64,000 nt of DNA from Roridomyces roridus. Taxonomy: Eukaryota > Basidiomycota > Agaricomycetes > Agaricales > Mycenaceae. The translations under genes and the position numbers were made by a program. The notes under the pieces were generated by a model. It did no database searches. It was not told the DNA's origin and saw nothing but the letters and a program-made list of their open reading frames with translations. Each line of letters opens with the position of its first letter. Position 1 is the stretch's first letter. The stretch covers positions 1,860,001-1,924,000 of the forward strand of contig JARKIF010000012.1 in the NCBI GenBank assembly GCA_029378245.1, in the 5' to 3' direction. Of the stretch, positions 35,313-48,298 are shown in pieces.

Positions 35313-37103
35313 ATGTCGCCAGTCTCCCAGCCACTGCTCGTAACCCGCGTGCTGGTCCTCACCGCCATCTTCATCCTCACGCCCATCTGCGTCGTCCTAC
35401 GCCCTCTCCCATCCTCCTCGCCGAGCGCCGCCCACTACTCGACGCAAGATTTTGCAGACGACTCGCCTGCACTGCAAGAACCCATGTCCGGTCCCACGCA
35501 GACGCAGCGGCCTATCGACCCTACGGAGCTCGCTGCGAGGCTCGACGCTCAACTCGCCGTGGATGCTTTGTTTGCGCGGCAGTCCACTACCCTCGTCCAA
35601 GCCATCTCGCGTTACGAGCTCCGCACGAATCGGCACCCGCCACCACACTACGAGCGCTGGTTCCAATATGCGCAGGACAACAAGTGTCTGATCGACGAAT
35701 ACGACCAGATTCACCGCGATTTTGAGCCGTTTTATGAGTTGGCGGAGCGGGACCCGGGGTACTTTCGGCGTATGATTGAGCGTGCCAAGAGCGAGGTGCG
35801 TACACTTTTTCTCTCCACTGTCTTGCATTCTTAGCTCTCCCACAGCTCGCTGCCGACTCTTCGGGCATCTGCGTCATCGACATCCACGACGGTATTGCCT
35901 CCGCCTCCGGATACTGCCCAACTTCCTACGTCGACGCCTGGCCAATCACATTCGACAAATTCTCCCGCATTCTCCCCGACACGACCTTCCTCATCAGCTC
36001 TCGAGACGAACCCCGCGTGGTGTTCAACACGCGTGACCCCGCTGCACTCGAGAGCGCGCTAGGAAACGCTACAGATAACTCACCGTTCCACATCTCCCCG
36101 CGCCCCACCACCGCCGAGTTCTTTGACAAGCAGAGCGGGTGTCAGGTTCCGATTTCAGGGCATGGGTTTATGCGGAGTGTGAATGCGGAGCATAGCTTCC
36201 TGTTGTCGACATACCAGCCCGGGTATACGACCGACTTGTATCCGCTGCTCAGCATGGCCAAGGCGACGCCTTGTTTCTCGGATATTCTGTTTCCAGCGGA
36301 GGTGCGTCGTCGTCGTCCTTTTTCGTTCGTAATTTGAGTCCGTTGAAGTATTATTATGATCGTAGTTGGTGGTCCGGCAAGTTTGGGTACCCGGATATTA
36401 TCACCCCATGGGAGGAGAAGCAGCCGAAGCTCTGTGCGTCTTCCCTTCTCTCCTCCCTTCGTCTCATATAATTCGCACCAGATTGGCGAGGCTCTTCCAC
36501 GGGCGGCAAAATCGTCGGCTCCAACTACCACAACTTTACGCGGTTCAAGCTCGCCAAGTTGGCCTCGGCGCACCCCACGCTCATGGATGTCGCGATAACC
36601 AACTTTGAGAAGCACCTCTGCGACGAGGCGGTGTGTGACGGCGCTCGGGTGATTGAGGAGTATAATATCACGGGCAAGGGCGAGCCGAGGGAGAATGTGT
36701 ACGAATTCAAGTATGCGATGGATGTGGATGGGATGTCGTTCAGCGGGCGGTTTTTGGGGTTGTTGAAGAGCGGGAGTTTGGTGTTCAAGGTGCGTCTCTT
36801 TTTTCTTCTTCTTCTGGTAAGGTCTGGATATTGAGCACATTTGATTTACAGGCCACGATCTTCACTGAATACTTCTCACCGTGGTTACGTCCCTTTGAGC
36901 ATTACATCCCTGTGAAGCCGGACCTCTCGGACCTCGTGCAGCGGATCGAGTGGGCGAATGCGAACCCGGTGGAGGCGAGGAGGATTCAGCAGAGGGGGTT
37001 GGCGGCTGCGAAGAGGGTATTGAGGGATGAGCAGAATGATTGTTATTTTGCGGCGGTGTTGTTCGAGTGGGCGAGGTTGACTAGTTTCAAACTAAGTTTG
37101 TGA
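35313..37103 (+). CDS. Glycosyltransferase family 90 (CAP10-like) membrane protein
   Basis: Type II Golgi protein predicted to transfer xylose or a related sugar, as CAP10/CXT1-type fungal GT90 enzymes do. After a short N-tail there is one hydrophobic segment (LLVTRVLVLTAIFILTPICVVL). The catalytic region contains YWRGSSTGG (made by splicing near 36420-36482), HNFTRFKLAKL, YEFKYAMDVDGMSFSGRFLGLL, SGSLVFKATIFTEYFSPWLRP and HYIPVKPDLSDL, all typical of GT90. Introns at about 35797-35850, 36303-36355, 36435-36485 and 36790-36850 keep the frame. The ATG at 35313 was chosen because it precedes the membrane anchor. The gene ends only 67 bp before the ATG of pseudogene C, so the promoter of C sits against its 3' end. 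Confidence 0.85.
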
Positions 37104-37136
37104 TTGAATGTGGATGTTTGGTTACATCAACGAGTG

Positions 37137-37145
37137 TGACTGTCA
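37137..37145 (+). promoter_or_regulatory. TGACTGTCA element upstream of MYND pseudogene C
   Basis: The palindrome-like TGACTGTCA is followed by CGGCCTTCAGGCTTTAC, nearly the same sequence as after the element before gene A (CGGCTTTCAGGCTTGTC). It lies 26 bp before the ATG at 37171, the same spacing as in A. Confidence 0.5.
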
Positions 37146-37821
37146 CGGCCTTCAGGCTTTACTTCCGACCATGACCACGATTCATCCCGCCTTCTTGCCA
37201 CGCAACATTTCCAAGCTACCCTTCTCCCTTCAGGTAGGTCTCATACTCCTGCATCCTTCTGACAAATTCATGGCTCTGAAAGCGCTTCGCGCGTAATGCA
37301 TTGTCGCAGGGCTCCTGGACAGCGCCGGGGCCACCCACCATGGCAAATGCAATCCATCACCTTGCCGATACCAAACCGGAGGAAACTCTGGGACTACTAC
37401 CCGTTATCTACGCTCATCTGGACCTCTCATTGATCCCTTCCCTCGAGATCGCCACAGTCACAACGGTGCAAGGCGCCATGCACAGTACCATGCTGAACTG
37501 GGCATATCTGGAGAGAGCCCTCCGAAGCCCAGGTTTCCACTTACAGCTACCGTCGACTTGTGGCCTCGTGTGTGGGCATGGATGGAATGGGTCTCTGTAT
37601 GTTGTGACGACCCACAAATTGTCGATGCTTCGCAAACGGCCAGATTTATTCGGCCAGCGCTCGAAGTCGCCATAAAATTCAGACACCATCCGCCTACCCA
37701 GCTGGCTATATTATCAACTCCTGGACTCCGTCGGGTGATTGCAGCAGCTTGGGTCAGACAAGTGCAGACATTCGACGTTGACGGGGATCTCACGATGCAG
37801 TTTGGCTTCATCGCGACGGCT

Positions 37822-39868
37822 CTTGAGGCCCAGTGGAAACACGCAGAGAACGAACGAGATCAGGTGAGAATCAACTGGGAAACGTCACTTTAAGCGAGTA
37901 CCAAGACGAACAAACGCGAATGGATGAGGAATCTCCAGTTAATTGTACCTCCTTTCTCGTTCATTCGCGCCTCCCTGGAGAAGTGTCAGGCTAGGTCGAT
38001 ATATTCATCCGACGTGCGGCGTGTCGACAACTGTGCCACGTAGCATCGTTTTTCTTTTCTTCTTCCTCCAAGTCCTCTCTCTGGCTGGCCGCCGCGCCCT
38101 AGTCTCCCCGCGTGGCCTGCCAACAGTGCCAACCACCTCTTCCCTATGCCATTGCCTGCCTCCCCTCGCTTGCCCGTCCCCCTTCCATTCCCGCAGCTCT
38201 CCCTTGCGCCGTAGTGGCGTCCACGGACGGTCCACCTGACGGCATCCGTGTATGTAGAGTGGCCAGTTCATGGGTCCATAGTATGTGCTTTTTAGCTACT
38301 CCTGGCGGCTGGCTGACAACGCGTTCGGGCGCATGCTTTCCAGATACTCCTTGCGACTGTCTACTTATTGCCGCTTTCATCGTCAGCGTGGCTCACAAGC
38401 GATCGCACGCTGCCGCCCGGGCTCTCCGCACCGTGTACAGTTATGCCACACACCCGTATGCACATTCTTTGCTGTTCCGTACTTCTTACTGAGGGCGTTC
38501 TAACTTCTCTAGTATGCCTTACCAGTAGTGTTTTCCCGGCTCCGGCTTGGCTTGAAGCCGCCGGCTTGGGCTTGGCTTGACCCGGCTCCGGCTTTCGAAA
38601 TCCCCAAGCCTAAGCCGGAGCCGGATATGCCGGCCGGCTTGGGCCCGGCTCCGGCTTAGCTGGCGGCTTTGGTCGATTTTTTTAAACTGTTTTGTCACCC
38701 TCTACAAATGAACTACTGTTGAATGGAGAATCAGTAGTATAGATTGACGGATGCAAAGCCAAAATAAAGATTGAAAGTGGGATTTCTGAGCTGTTTCTGA
38801 GAGTCGGATTACCAGCCAGCAGCTGATGGGATCATAATGATCATCAGCTGTCAATGTTTCTACTGTCGTTCGACTCGAGAAACTCAAGTCCAATAATGGC
38901 TGATCTTGAGTATTTTTTCAGTTACATCGGGTGCAGAGTGGTCTGCTCAACACACTCCCGAGAAGTTGGGCTTGGAAGCCGGGGCTTAGCCGCCGGCTTG
39001 GGGCTTGAGAAATCCCAAGCCGGAGCCGTAAGCCGGGGTGCACACCCGGCTTGGGCTTGGCTTGGCCCGGCTTAGCCAGACCCCGGCTCCGCCGGCTTCG
39101 GGCTTCAAGCCGTAGCCGGAAAAACACTACTTACCAGGCCAAGGCCCCGGGCACTCAATCCGACACATACCATTCATTGTCCGGTATGTTGCGCTTCTTT
39201 TCACTGATGTTACGCAGGACTTAATCCTTCCAGCAGGGCTGCCTCGACGTCGCCTCCCCGGCCCTCGACATCTACTATGCTACCGTCGCCGTCCATCAAA
39301 TTGTCCTTGGACTTCTTGGAACACTCTCCATGGACCAACATCTGCCGAGCCCCGTACCACGGAAGTATGTACAACTCGTTCCCTCCGTTATACCTCTACT
39401 GACATCATTAATACCACATCGTGGGTCCACCATTCATGATGCTCTCCGGCGCCGGTCGCGGTGTGTGCGGATGGGGTGGTCCCGGGTGGACTGGGGAGTG
39501 ACGTGAACGCGTCCGTCTGTGTACTGTGGGGTGCGAGAGCGAGGGAGCGGGTAGTGGCATGGCCGTATTGTAGTCTGTTTCGTTCGCTTTTAATCTCATT
39601 TGTTCCCTACTGCCGTATATCCGAATGCACAATGTGTTCCAATTCTTTCTCGTTTTATCGCTTTCACTCGAAGTCGAATGATGTCGGTTGAGAACCGCTG
39701 TCAAGAGTTCGCATTTATTCTCATTTGAACGCGCAGACCTCCTCGGCTATGGACATTTTTGGGAACAGACGAGATTGAACGAGAAACAACGAGGAAGGCT
39801 GGCATTTTCCCGTTTCATCTCGTTTCATCTCATTTGTTCTCTGTCAGTTTCCGCTGGGAGCTTGAGGC
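37822..39868. mobile_element. hAT-like non-autonomous element, about 2.0 kb (37830-39860), inserted in pseudogene C
   Basis: Perfect 8-bp direct repeats CTTGAGGC (37822-37829 and 39861-39868) flank the element. Removing it with one repeat restores the reading ATALEALLAAEA. The ends are inverted repeats: left CCAGTGGAAACACGCAGAGA, right (reversed) CCAGCGGAAACTGACAGAGA after 3 extra bases. Subterminal parts carry many GAACGAAACGAGA-like repeats. No transposase frame is seen. Interior frames at 38112-38492 and around 39245-39370 are open and spliceable in places and may be captured gene fragments. A second MITE is nested inside. Confidence 0.8.
38518..39137. mobile_element. hAT-type MITE, 604 bp (38526-39129), nested in the 2-kb element
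   Basis: Target duplication CTTACCAG is present on both sides (38518-38525 and 39130-39137). Inverted ends are TAGTGTTTTCCCGGCT and (reversed right end) TAGTGTTTTTCCGGCT. Both subterminal regions are filled with GGCTTGGGCTTGGCTTG / CCGGCTCCGGCTT repeats while the centre (about 38670-38940) is A/T-rich. There is no coding capacity. The end sequence TAGTG is shared with the MITE in the Helitron, but the rest differs, so it is another family. Confidence 0.9.
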
Positions 39869-40603
39869 ACTATTAGCAGCCGAAGCCTCCGAGCCGCACG
39901 TGGACGGTTTTTTGGAAGTGGTCGATGGCTGTGGTGGTCCCAAATCCTTTTGCCTCACATTGATACAGACGCTGGATCTTGCTGCAAAATGCCCCACACT
40001 CTCGGACAGAGTGGCACATACCGTCGGCGGAGCTCACTTCCTGTTGGAACAGATACTCGACTTGAGTCCGAACATGCTACCTTACGTTCTATCCCACGGA
40101 TTGATCTCCCCACTTGTCTCGGCCCTGGGAGTCACGTCGATAGACCATCCTTCCGGTTTAACCTTTCCACTTGATATTGCGCTCGAGTCGCTCGTACCCC
40201 TGTTGCGCGTGGGCCTCGGATACCCGTGGGTGGAACAAGCACTCGAGGCTGGTCTGCTCAATCAGGTTATTTTGTGGGGCTCCAAACGAGATACGACGGC
40301 GGAGCACCCGGAGAATGTCACGAGGTTTCTGGAAGACGTGTTGCCGCAGAATTTGGTTTATTCCCCACTCATCTTGGAGATGAAGAAGGCCTTTGCGAAT
40401 GTCGAAACGCCTTCTGCCAATGGACAGTTTGCTCGCTCTGCATTCCATGCCCCTTGGAACAAATTGAAGGCGCTGGCGGATGACAGATGGAAGATTTTGG
40501 AGGGTTGGGAGGCAGAATGTCGACCGTCGTTCATGGTATGTCATAATCTCGAGGCAAGTCTCGCATTTCGAAATTTCGACTATTGCTCAAAGTTCGATCC
40601 AGT

Positions 40604-40645
40604 GCGGCAGGGTTTCAACCAACCGCGGCAGGGTTTCAACCAACC
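40604..40645 (+). repeat. 21-bp in-frame tandem duplication inside the MYND finger of copy C
   Basis: The unit GCGGCAGGGTTTCAACCAACC occurs twice without a gap, giving CGRVSTNRGRVSTNRDDFRRC where B has CGKVSTNRDGFRRC. It lengthens the first zinc loop by 7 residues. Confidence 0.95.
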
Positions 40646-41430
40646 GCGATGACTTCCGACGCTGTTCAAACTGCCGGACTGCCGCATATTGTTCGGAGGC
40701 ATGCCAACGTGCCGATTGGACGGACGGACATCGTGAGGACTGCCAATCTCATCCAGACGCTCGTCGCGGTCTGTGAATCTTTCTTTTCTTCACACCTACC
40801 TAATAACCCGTCTAGAATTCGTACATGTTGGCCTCCATCATCGTGACAGGGCGTTTCTCCGCCACCTTCTGCGTATGGACTATCTTCGTCTGCGAGTACC
40901 GATTGCCATCGACATGGTCCGGTTCATGGCTGAAAACCCCGATACACCCCTCGTTGTTAATTTCGACTACACGCAAGGGACAACGCAATTCAAAGTCCTC
41001 CCCCTCTCCCATCTGGACAGCTCGAAAATCCTACCTCCGTACTCCAGGCGTTTGCAGCGTGCTGGTGGACGTCTCGTTGCGCATACCATCCGTTTCAAAT
41101 GTGGAAGCAATGAGTTTCACGCTCTCTAGCCGCTGTTTGCGACGACGTCCGAGTTTTATGATGGTTTGAAGGAGATTGTGAGGACGGCCAAGGGAGTGGA
41201 GGACGCAGAGTTGGAGCTTCAAGTCTCGGAGTTGATTGAAAAGACCGACAGAAATGGTGTCGAGGAGATCCATTACGGCTAGGTACATGCTGGCTAGATC
41301 ACGGACGATGAACCAGTTCAACCGATGGTAGAAATGCAGTGAACAGGCGACATCAAGCACACCAAAGCACAAGATTTTTCAAGGATAACCTGAACTCAAA
41401 GAAGGGCAGTAATACATGGTCGTTCACGAA

Positions 41431-44601
<3,171 letters not shown>

Positions 44602-46333
44602 ATGTTCTCAAGTTTATCATTCTTCCTCCTGGCCGGGGTCCAAATTCTTTTTCATGCTTGCCAATGCAGCGCCCTTGTAACTGGGCGCAAGTCTTTCCCT
44701 TTGGATCTCATCACTCGAGACGGGAGCGCGGGAATCACGTTGGAAGCCATCGCAAATACGACGGCGTCGCAAACAGTGGATGCTGTCGATCTCCGAGTGA
44801 GTCAACTGTTTGCAATTCCTTCCAAGCTGAATTATGTCAGTATGTCACGAATATCACCGTAAATGGACGAAGTGGGTCGCCTGCCAGCACCAATGAATGA
44901 ATGTCCTCTAATAAACGACAGATTTCAGAGTGTTGATTGATACCGGGAGCATTGATCTCTGGTGGGTTCGACCTTGCTCATGTGGATTCTCATCAATGCA
45001 ATATACTAGGCTCGTCACGCCCCCCGATTTCACGTTCAATGACACCAAGATATTTGTGAACAACGGCTTTCTTGGAGGTGCCGTGAACGGGACGATCGGA
45101 TTTGGCACAGTTCAGCTGGGATCGTACACGGTTGCTCAACAAGGTGTGTATTTCGCCGAGATAGAGAGAGTGACATTTCAGTAATGCTCGAAGCGTTCAA
45201 TAGTGCCAAGGTCGTACAACTGGGAGATGTACTCAACCTCGGTCTGGACGGTGCGATCACATCTGTCATCAAGTTTTGTTCGCTCATCTGATGAACTACC
45301 CAGGTCTCATCGGTCTATCATTCCAAGGCCAAGGGACACCCTCGGCAATTGAAGAGGCGCTCGACGAAGCCGGGATGGACCCTAAACTCGGCACTCCCTT
45401 CCTCCTTAACGTTTTCAACCAAACACCCAATCAAAACAACGCCATAGGCATGTCCCTCACTCGCACAGATGACTCCGAAGGCACCGCCATTTCGTCGTTC
45501 ACGATCAACTCAGTGGACCCTGCCATCGCCAACGCGCGGATCCCCGCGATTCCCCTCTTTCCTGGAGACAATGGCATCTGGAGTTTCTTGGTGGATGGTT
45601 TTTCGGTGAACGGACAGCAAATCGCTGTACCTGCATCTTCTGTGGATAATGTGCCCCTGGGAAAGATGGTGTTTAGGCTCGATACTGGGACGCCCAGTGC
45701 TCTGATGCCGCAGCCGCTGATGGATGCCATCTACTCCAGCATCTCTGGGTCTGTTTTCCGCGTCGTGCGTGGGTTCGATTCCGAGCCGGTTTGGACTGTG
45801 CCTTGTGATTCGACGGCGATTCTGTCGATGATGGTTGGGTTGGTTTTTCTTTCTTTCGTTTTGTCACGGAAAAGGGCGAGGGCTGACGTTCCCGCAGGAG
45901 CCAGTACTTCCCCATCCACCCCCTCGATCTATCAGAAGTTTTCATCGAGACGACAACCCAGCAGCCTGTCTGTGTCTCTCCGTTCCTGGGTGCGCCGGGT
46001 AACATTTTCCGTGACATTCTCGCAGGGGATAGCTTCATGCGTAATTTCTACTCGATGTGCGTTCGACTCTTCTGCCGAATCATCCCACTCACCGGCTTGT
46101 GATTCGCCAGTTTCAACTTTGCCAACGCCATCACGCTGGCGCCGACTCAGAACGCTTCGGTTCAGCTTATTCCAGAGACGAATGCCACTAGCGCCTCGCA
46201 GGATGCCGTCAATGTCCGTAACGCGTTGCTCAACAAGTATAAGAAGAATTCGAGCCGGCCAAGTGTGGCGATCACGAGTATTCAAGGCGGGTTGCTTCTT
46301 GGTGCTGTCGGTTTGCTTTTGGGGTTTATGTGA
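44602..46333 (+). CDS. Pepsin-like aspartic protease (family A1), probably GPI-anchored
   Basis: Starts with a signal peptide (MFSSLSFFLLAGVQILFHACQCSA). The first active-site loop is LIDTGSIDLWW and the second is RLDTGTPSALMP, so both catalytic Asp residues are present. In between are NGTIGFGTVQLGSYTV and GLIGLSFQGQGTPS, typical of pepsins. The C-terminal part needs introns at about 45830-45900 and 46045-46115. The protein ends in a Ser/Lys stretch followed by a hydrophobic tail (IQGGLLLGAVGLLLGFM) with nothing after it, the form of a GPI-anchor signal. Secreted or wall-bound fungal A1 proteases of this kind (yapsin-like or polyporopepsin-like) digest extracellular or surface proteins. Confidence 0.82.
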
Positions 46334-46464
46334 CGGGGACTAGTTATAATTAATGTAATGTGTTTATCTTGGGCAGTTGCACTGAGAGACAAGTTAAATT
46401 TCGGGTATGGATCATAACACAATCGGCAGAGTACCACTGCAATAGATCGAAGAACGTGTAGCGC

Positions 46465-47669
46465 TCAAGGCAACTCAACATGATGAGGCCCAGTCCGAGC
46501 GCTGTGATCCACAAAAACAATCTCACACTCCTGAAAAATCGCCCTCAAACACTCCTGGATACCCTCCTTCGCAGAGCCACGGCGCGTCTGCGGTTCACCA
46601 TCCCAGAGGGTGTGCCCATTTGCGAGGACTTCAATCCTCCGGAGGCTGCCGGTGCGCGGTGGCGTACATAGGCCCGTGTAGAGACACTTGCGTCCGGACC
46701 CGCTGAGGAAGAAGGACGAGTGGAGTCCACGAAGGGCCGCTAAGGGGGATCTTGTGCGTGGTGTGCGTCTCGAGGGTGAGTACACGGAGGTACGGGCTCT
46801 GTGAGACGAGGTGGAGGAGTGATGGTAGTGCCGGACAGGCGACGGTACCGGAATGGTAGTCAATGCGAAATGCATGGCAGAGTTTGAGATGATGGAGGTT
46901 GGGGTTCGCGTGGAGGTTGAGCAGGGGGGTGAAATCTGGAGAAAAGTGAGCTGCGATGCAGATGAAAGACAGAGGATGCCTTGCCCGGTTGCGAGTGGAA
47001 ATAGAGGATTTCTAGGCTCTGTAGATCGGGACCCAGTTGTAGAAGGTACTGGGAAAGAAACGCGGGGATAGGTGACCGAGGGAGACTCAGAGTGAGATTC
47101 CTCGGACGCAGAGCAAATATGCTCCTCTCGTCAAGCGGATATTCGACGAATTGCAAAGAGCACAACTCTATGCTCCGCGTAGGAAACGAGGCTTGCCCAT
47201 CTGCCGGGCCCGTTTCATAGAAGACTTGATTGGTGGCGAACGTTTGAAGGACGGGAAGGTGGGACATGAAGTCGACGAAGAGGGAGTACGATGGGAAGGT
47301 GGCGTAGTCGAGAATCAGCTCGTAGAGCGTAGGGAGATGCGGCAGTTCCGATGGGATTCTACACCGCAAGGTGAGGGATCGCAGTGAGGTGAAGTTTCCA
47401 AATAGGCGTATGAGTGGTTCGTACTCCAGCGCATGCCTGTAGCCGTACAGGGAGAGAGCACCAACTGTGGGCACGAGTGTGTTGTTTGGGGATTTGCAGA
47501 ACTCGGTGAACTGCGAGGATTTGTGGGGGAAAACCGTTATTCTACAGCCGCGCCGTGCGAAAGGAAGCCAGCTGCGACAGACCAGACTGCCTCCCAAGCA
47601 GTCGGATCGGCTGTCTTGGATGTGGTCAAGAATTGCGGCGATCAATTCCGGTGGGAGTACGCTCGACAT
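46465..47669 (-). CDS. F-box-type protein with leucine-rich region (3' half possibly frameshifted)
   Basis: N-terminus MSSVLPPELIAAILDHIQDSRSDCLGG..CRSWLPFAR is an F-box-like motif of agaric type, expected to bind Skp1 in an SCF ubiquitin ligase. Leu-rich blocks follow (LRSLTLRCRIPSELPHLPTL, LTLSLPRSPIPAFLSQYLLQL). Near 46980 the reading leaves the first frame: a second frame continues in the same style (FTPLLNLHANPNLHHLKLCHAF, LVSQSPYLRVLTLETHTTH) and a third is open to 46465. No proper intron joins the first two, so a 1-nt indel (or sequence error) is likely, and the true C-terminus is unclear. Confidence 0.65.
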
Positions 47670-48298
47670 TGAGGGCTAGTTTCAAGGCTCAGTGGGAAAA
47701 GAGAGAATCTCGAGGTGGGTGTTTGCACCCACCGCCAGGCGGTCGACGGCTTCAGCACGCCCTCGTCGTTGATAGGTATGGATAATGGGACGGGATGGCG
47801 CCGGAATTTAGGATGGGTAGTTGGTGTAGTGGTGTAGTGGTGTAGTGGTGTAGTGGTGTAGTGGTGTAGTGGTGTAGTGGTGTAGTGGTGTAGTGGTGTA
47901 GTGGTGTAGTGTAATTAACTGGACTGGAGAGCGCAGGGGCCTGGACGGCCGCCCTGGAGACGCTGGCCCGGAGTACGTTGGAGGTGGCAAAGGGCAAGAG
48001 GCAAGCGTGTGATTTTGCCATCACGATGACGACAGGAGCACGTGATCAGCATCGCACTCTGTTGCGTAACACCACCGTGGCCGCGACCATCGCTGAATTC
48101 CTCAAGATCTGCTTCTCGAGTGCACAGATGCACATGCCTCCTTGTCCGCTGGCTGACAGCTACTCTCTACGTTCAAGCTGCCTTTCTGGCTCACTCTCTG
48201 GTTCGGGGTAAAGATAAGACGATGCCGAGCGGCATCAACGTATGCCGATTGATCGTCCCTGATCATGAAATTCCGATCGACTCCCTCTTCCGCTGCCC
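47670..48298. other. Divergent intergenic region between F-box gene and MYND gene D
   Basis: Holds the 8-bp minisatellite listed separately. No gene was recognised. The TGAC..GTCA element of genes A-C is not evident before gene D. Confidence 0.5.
47823..47910 (+). repeat. Minisatellite, 11 perfect copies of GGTGTAGT
   Basis: An 88-bp uninterrupted array of the 8-bp unit GGTGTAGT is seen directly. Perfect copies imply recent expansion by slippage, so length may vary among strains. Confidence 0.95.

Larger units (their letters stand above)
37171..41283 (+). pseudogene. MYND zinc-finger protein, family member C (pseudogene)
   Basis: Paralogue of B (MTTIHPAFLPRNISKLPFSLQ..) with at least three lesions. 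(1) A 1-nt deletion at about 37533 shifts the frame: C has CGAAGCCCAGGTTT where B has CGAAGTCCGAGGTTT. (2) A 2-kb element is inserted at 37830-39860 after codons for ATALEA. (3) Near the end TGG has become TAG (41128) after FHAL, where A and B continue with WPL. The downstream parts remain readable: GCGGPKSFCLTLIQTLDLAA, the MYND finger with a 21-bp in-frame tandem duplication (40604-40645), and a tail ending VEEIHYG at 41283. Erosion is slight, so inactivation looks recent. Confidence 0.9.
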
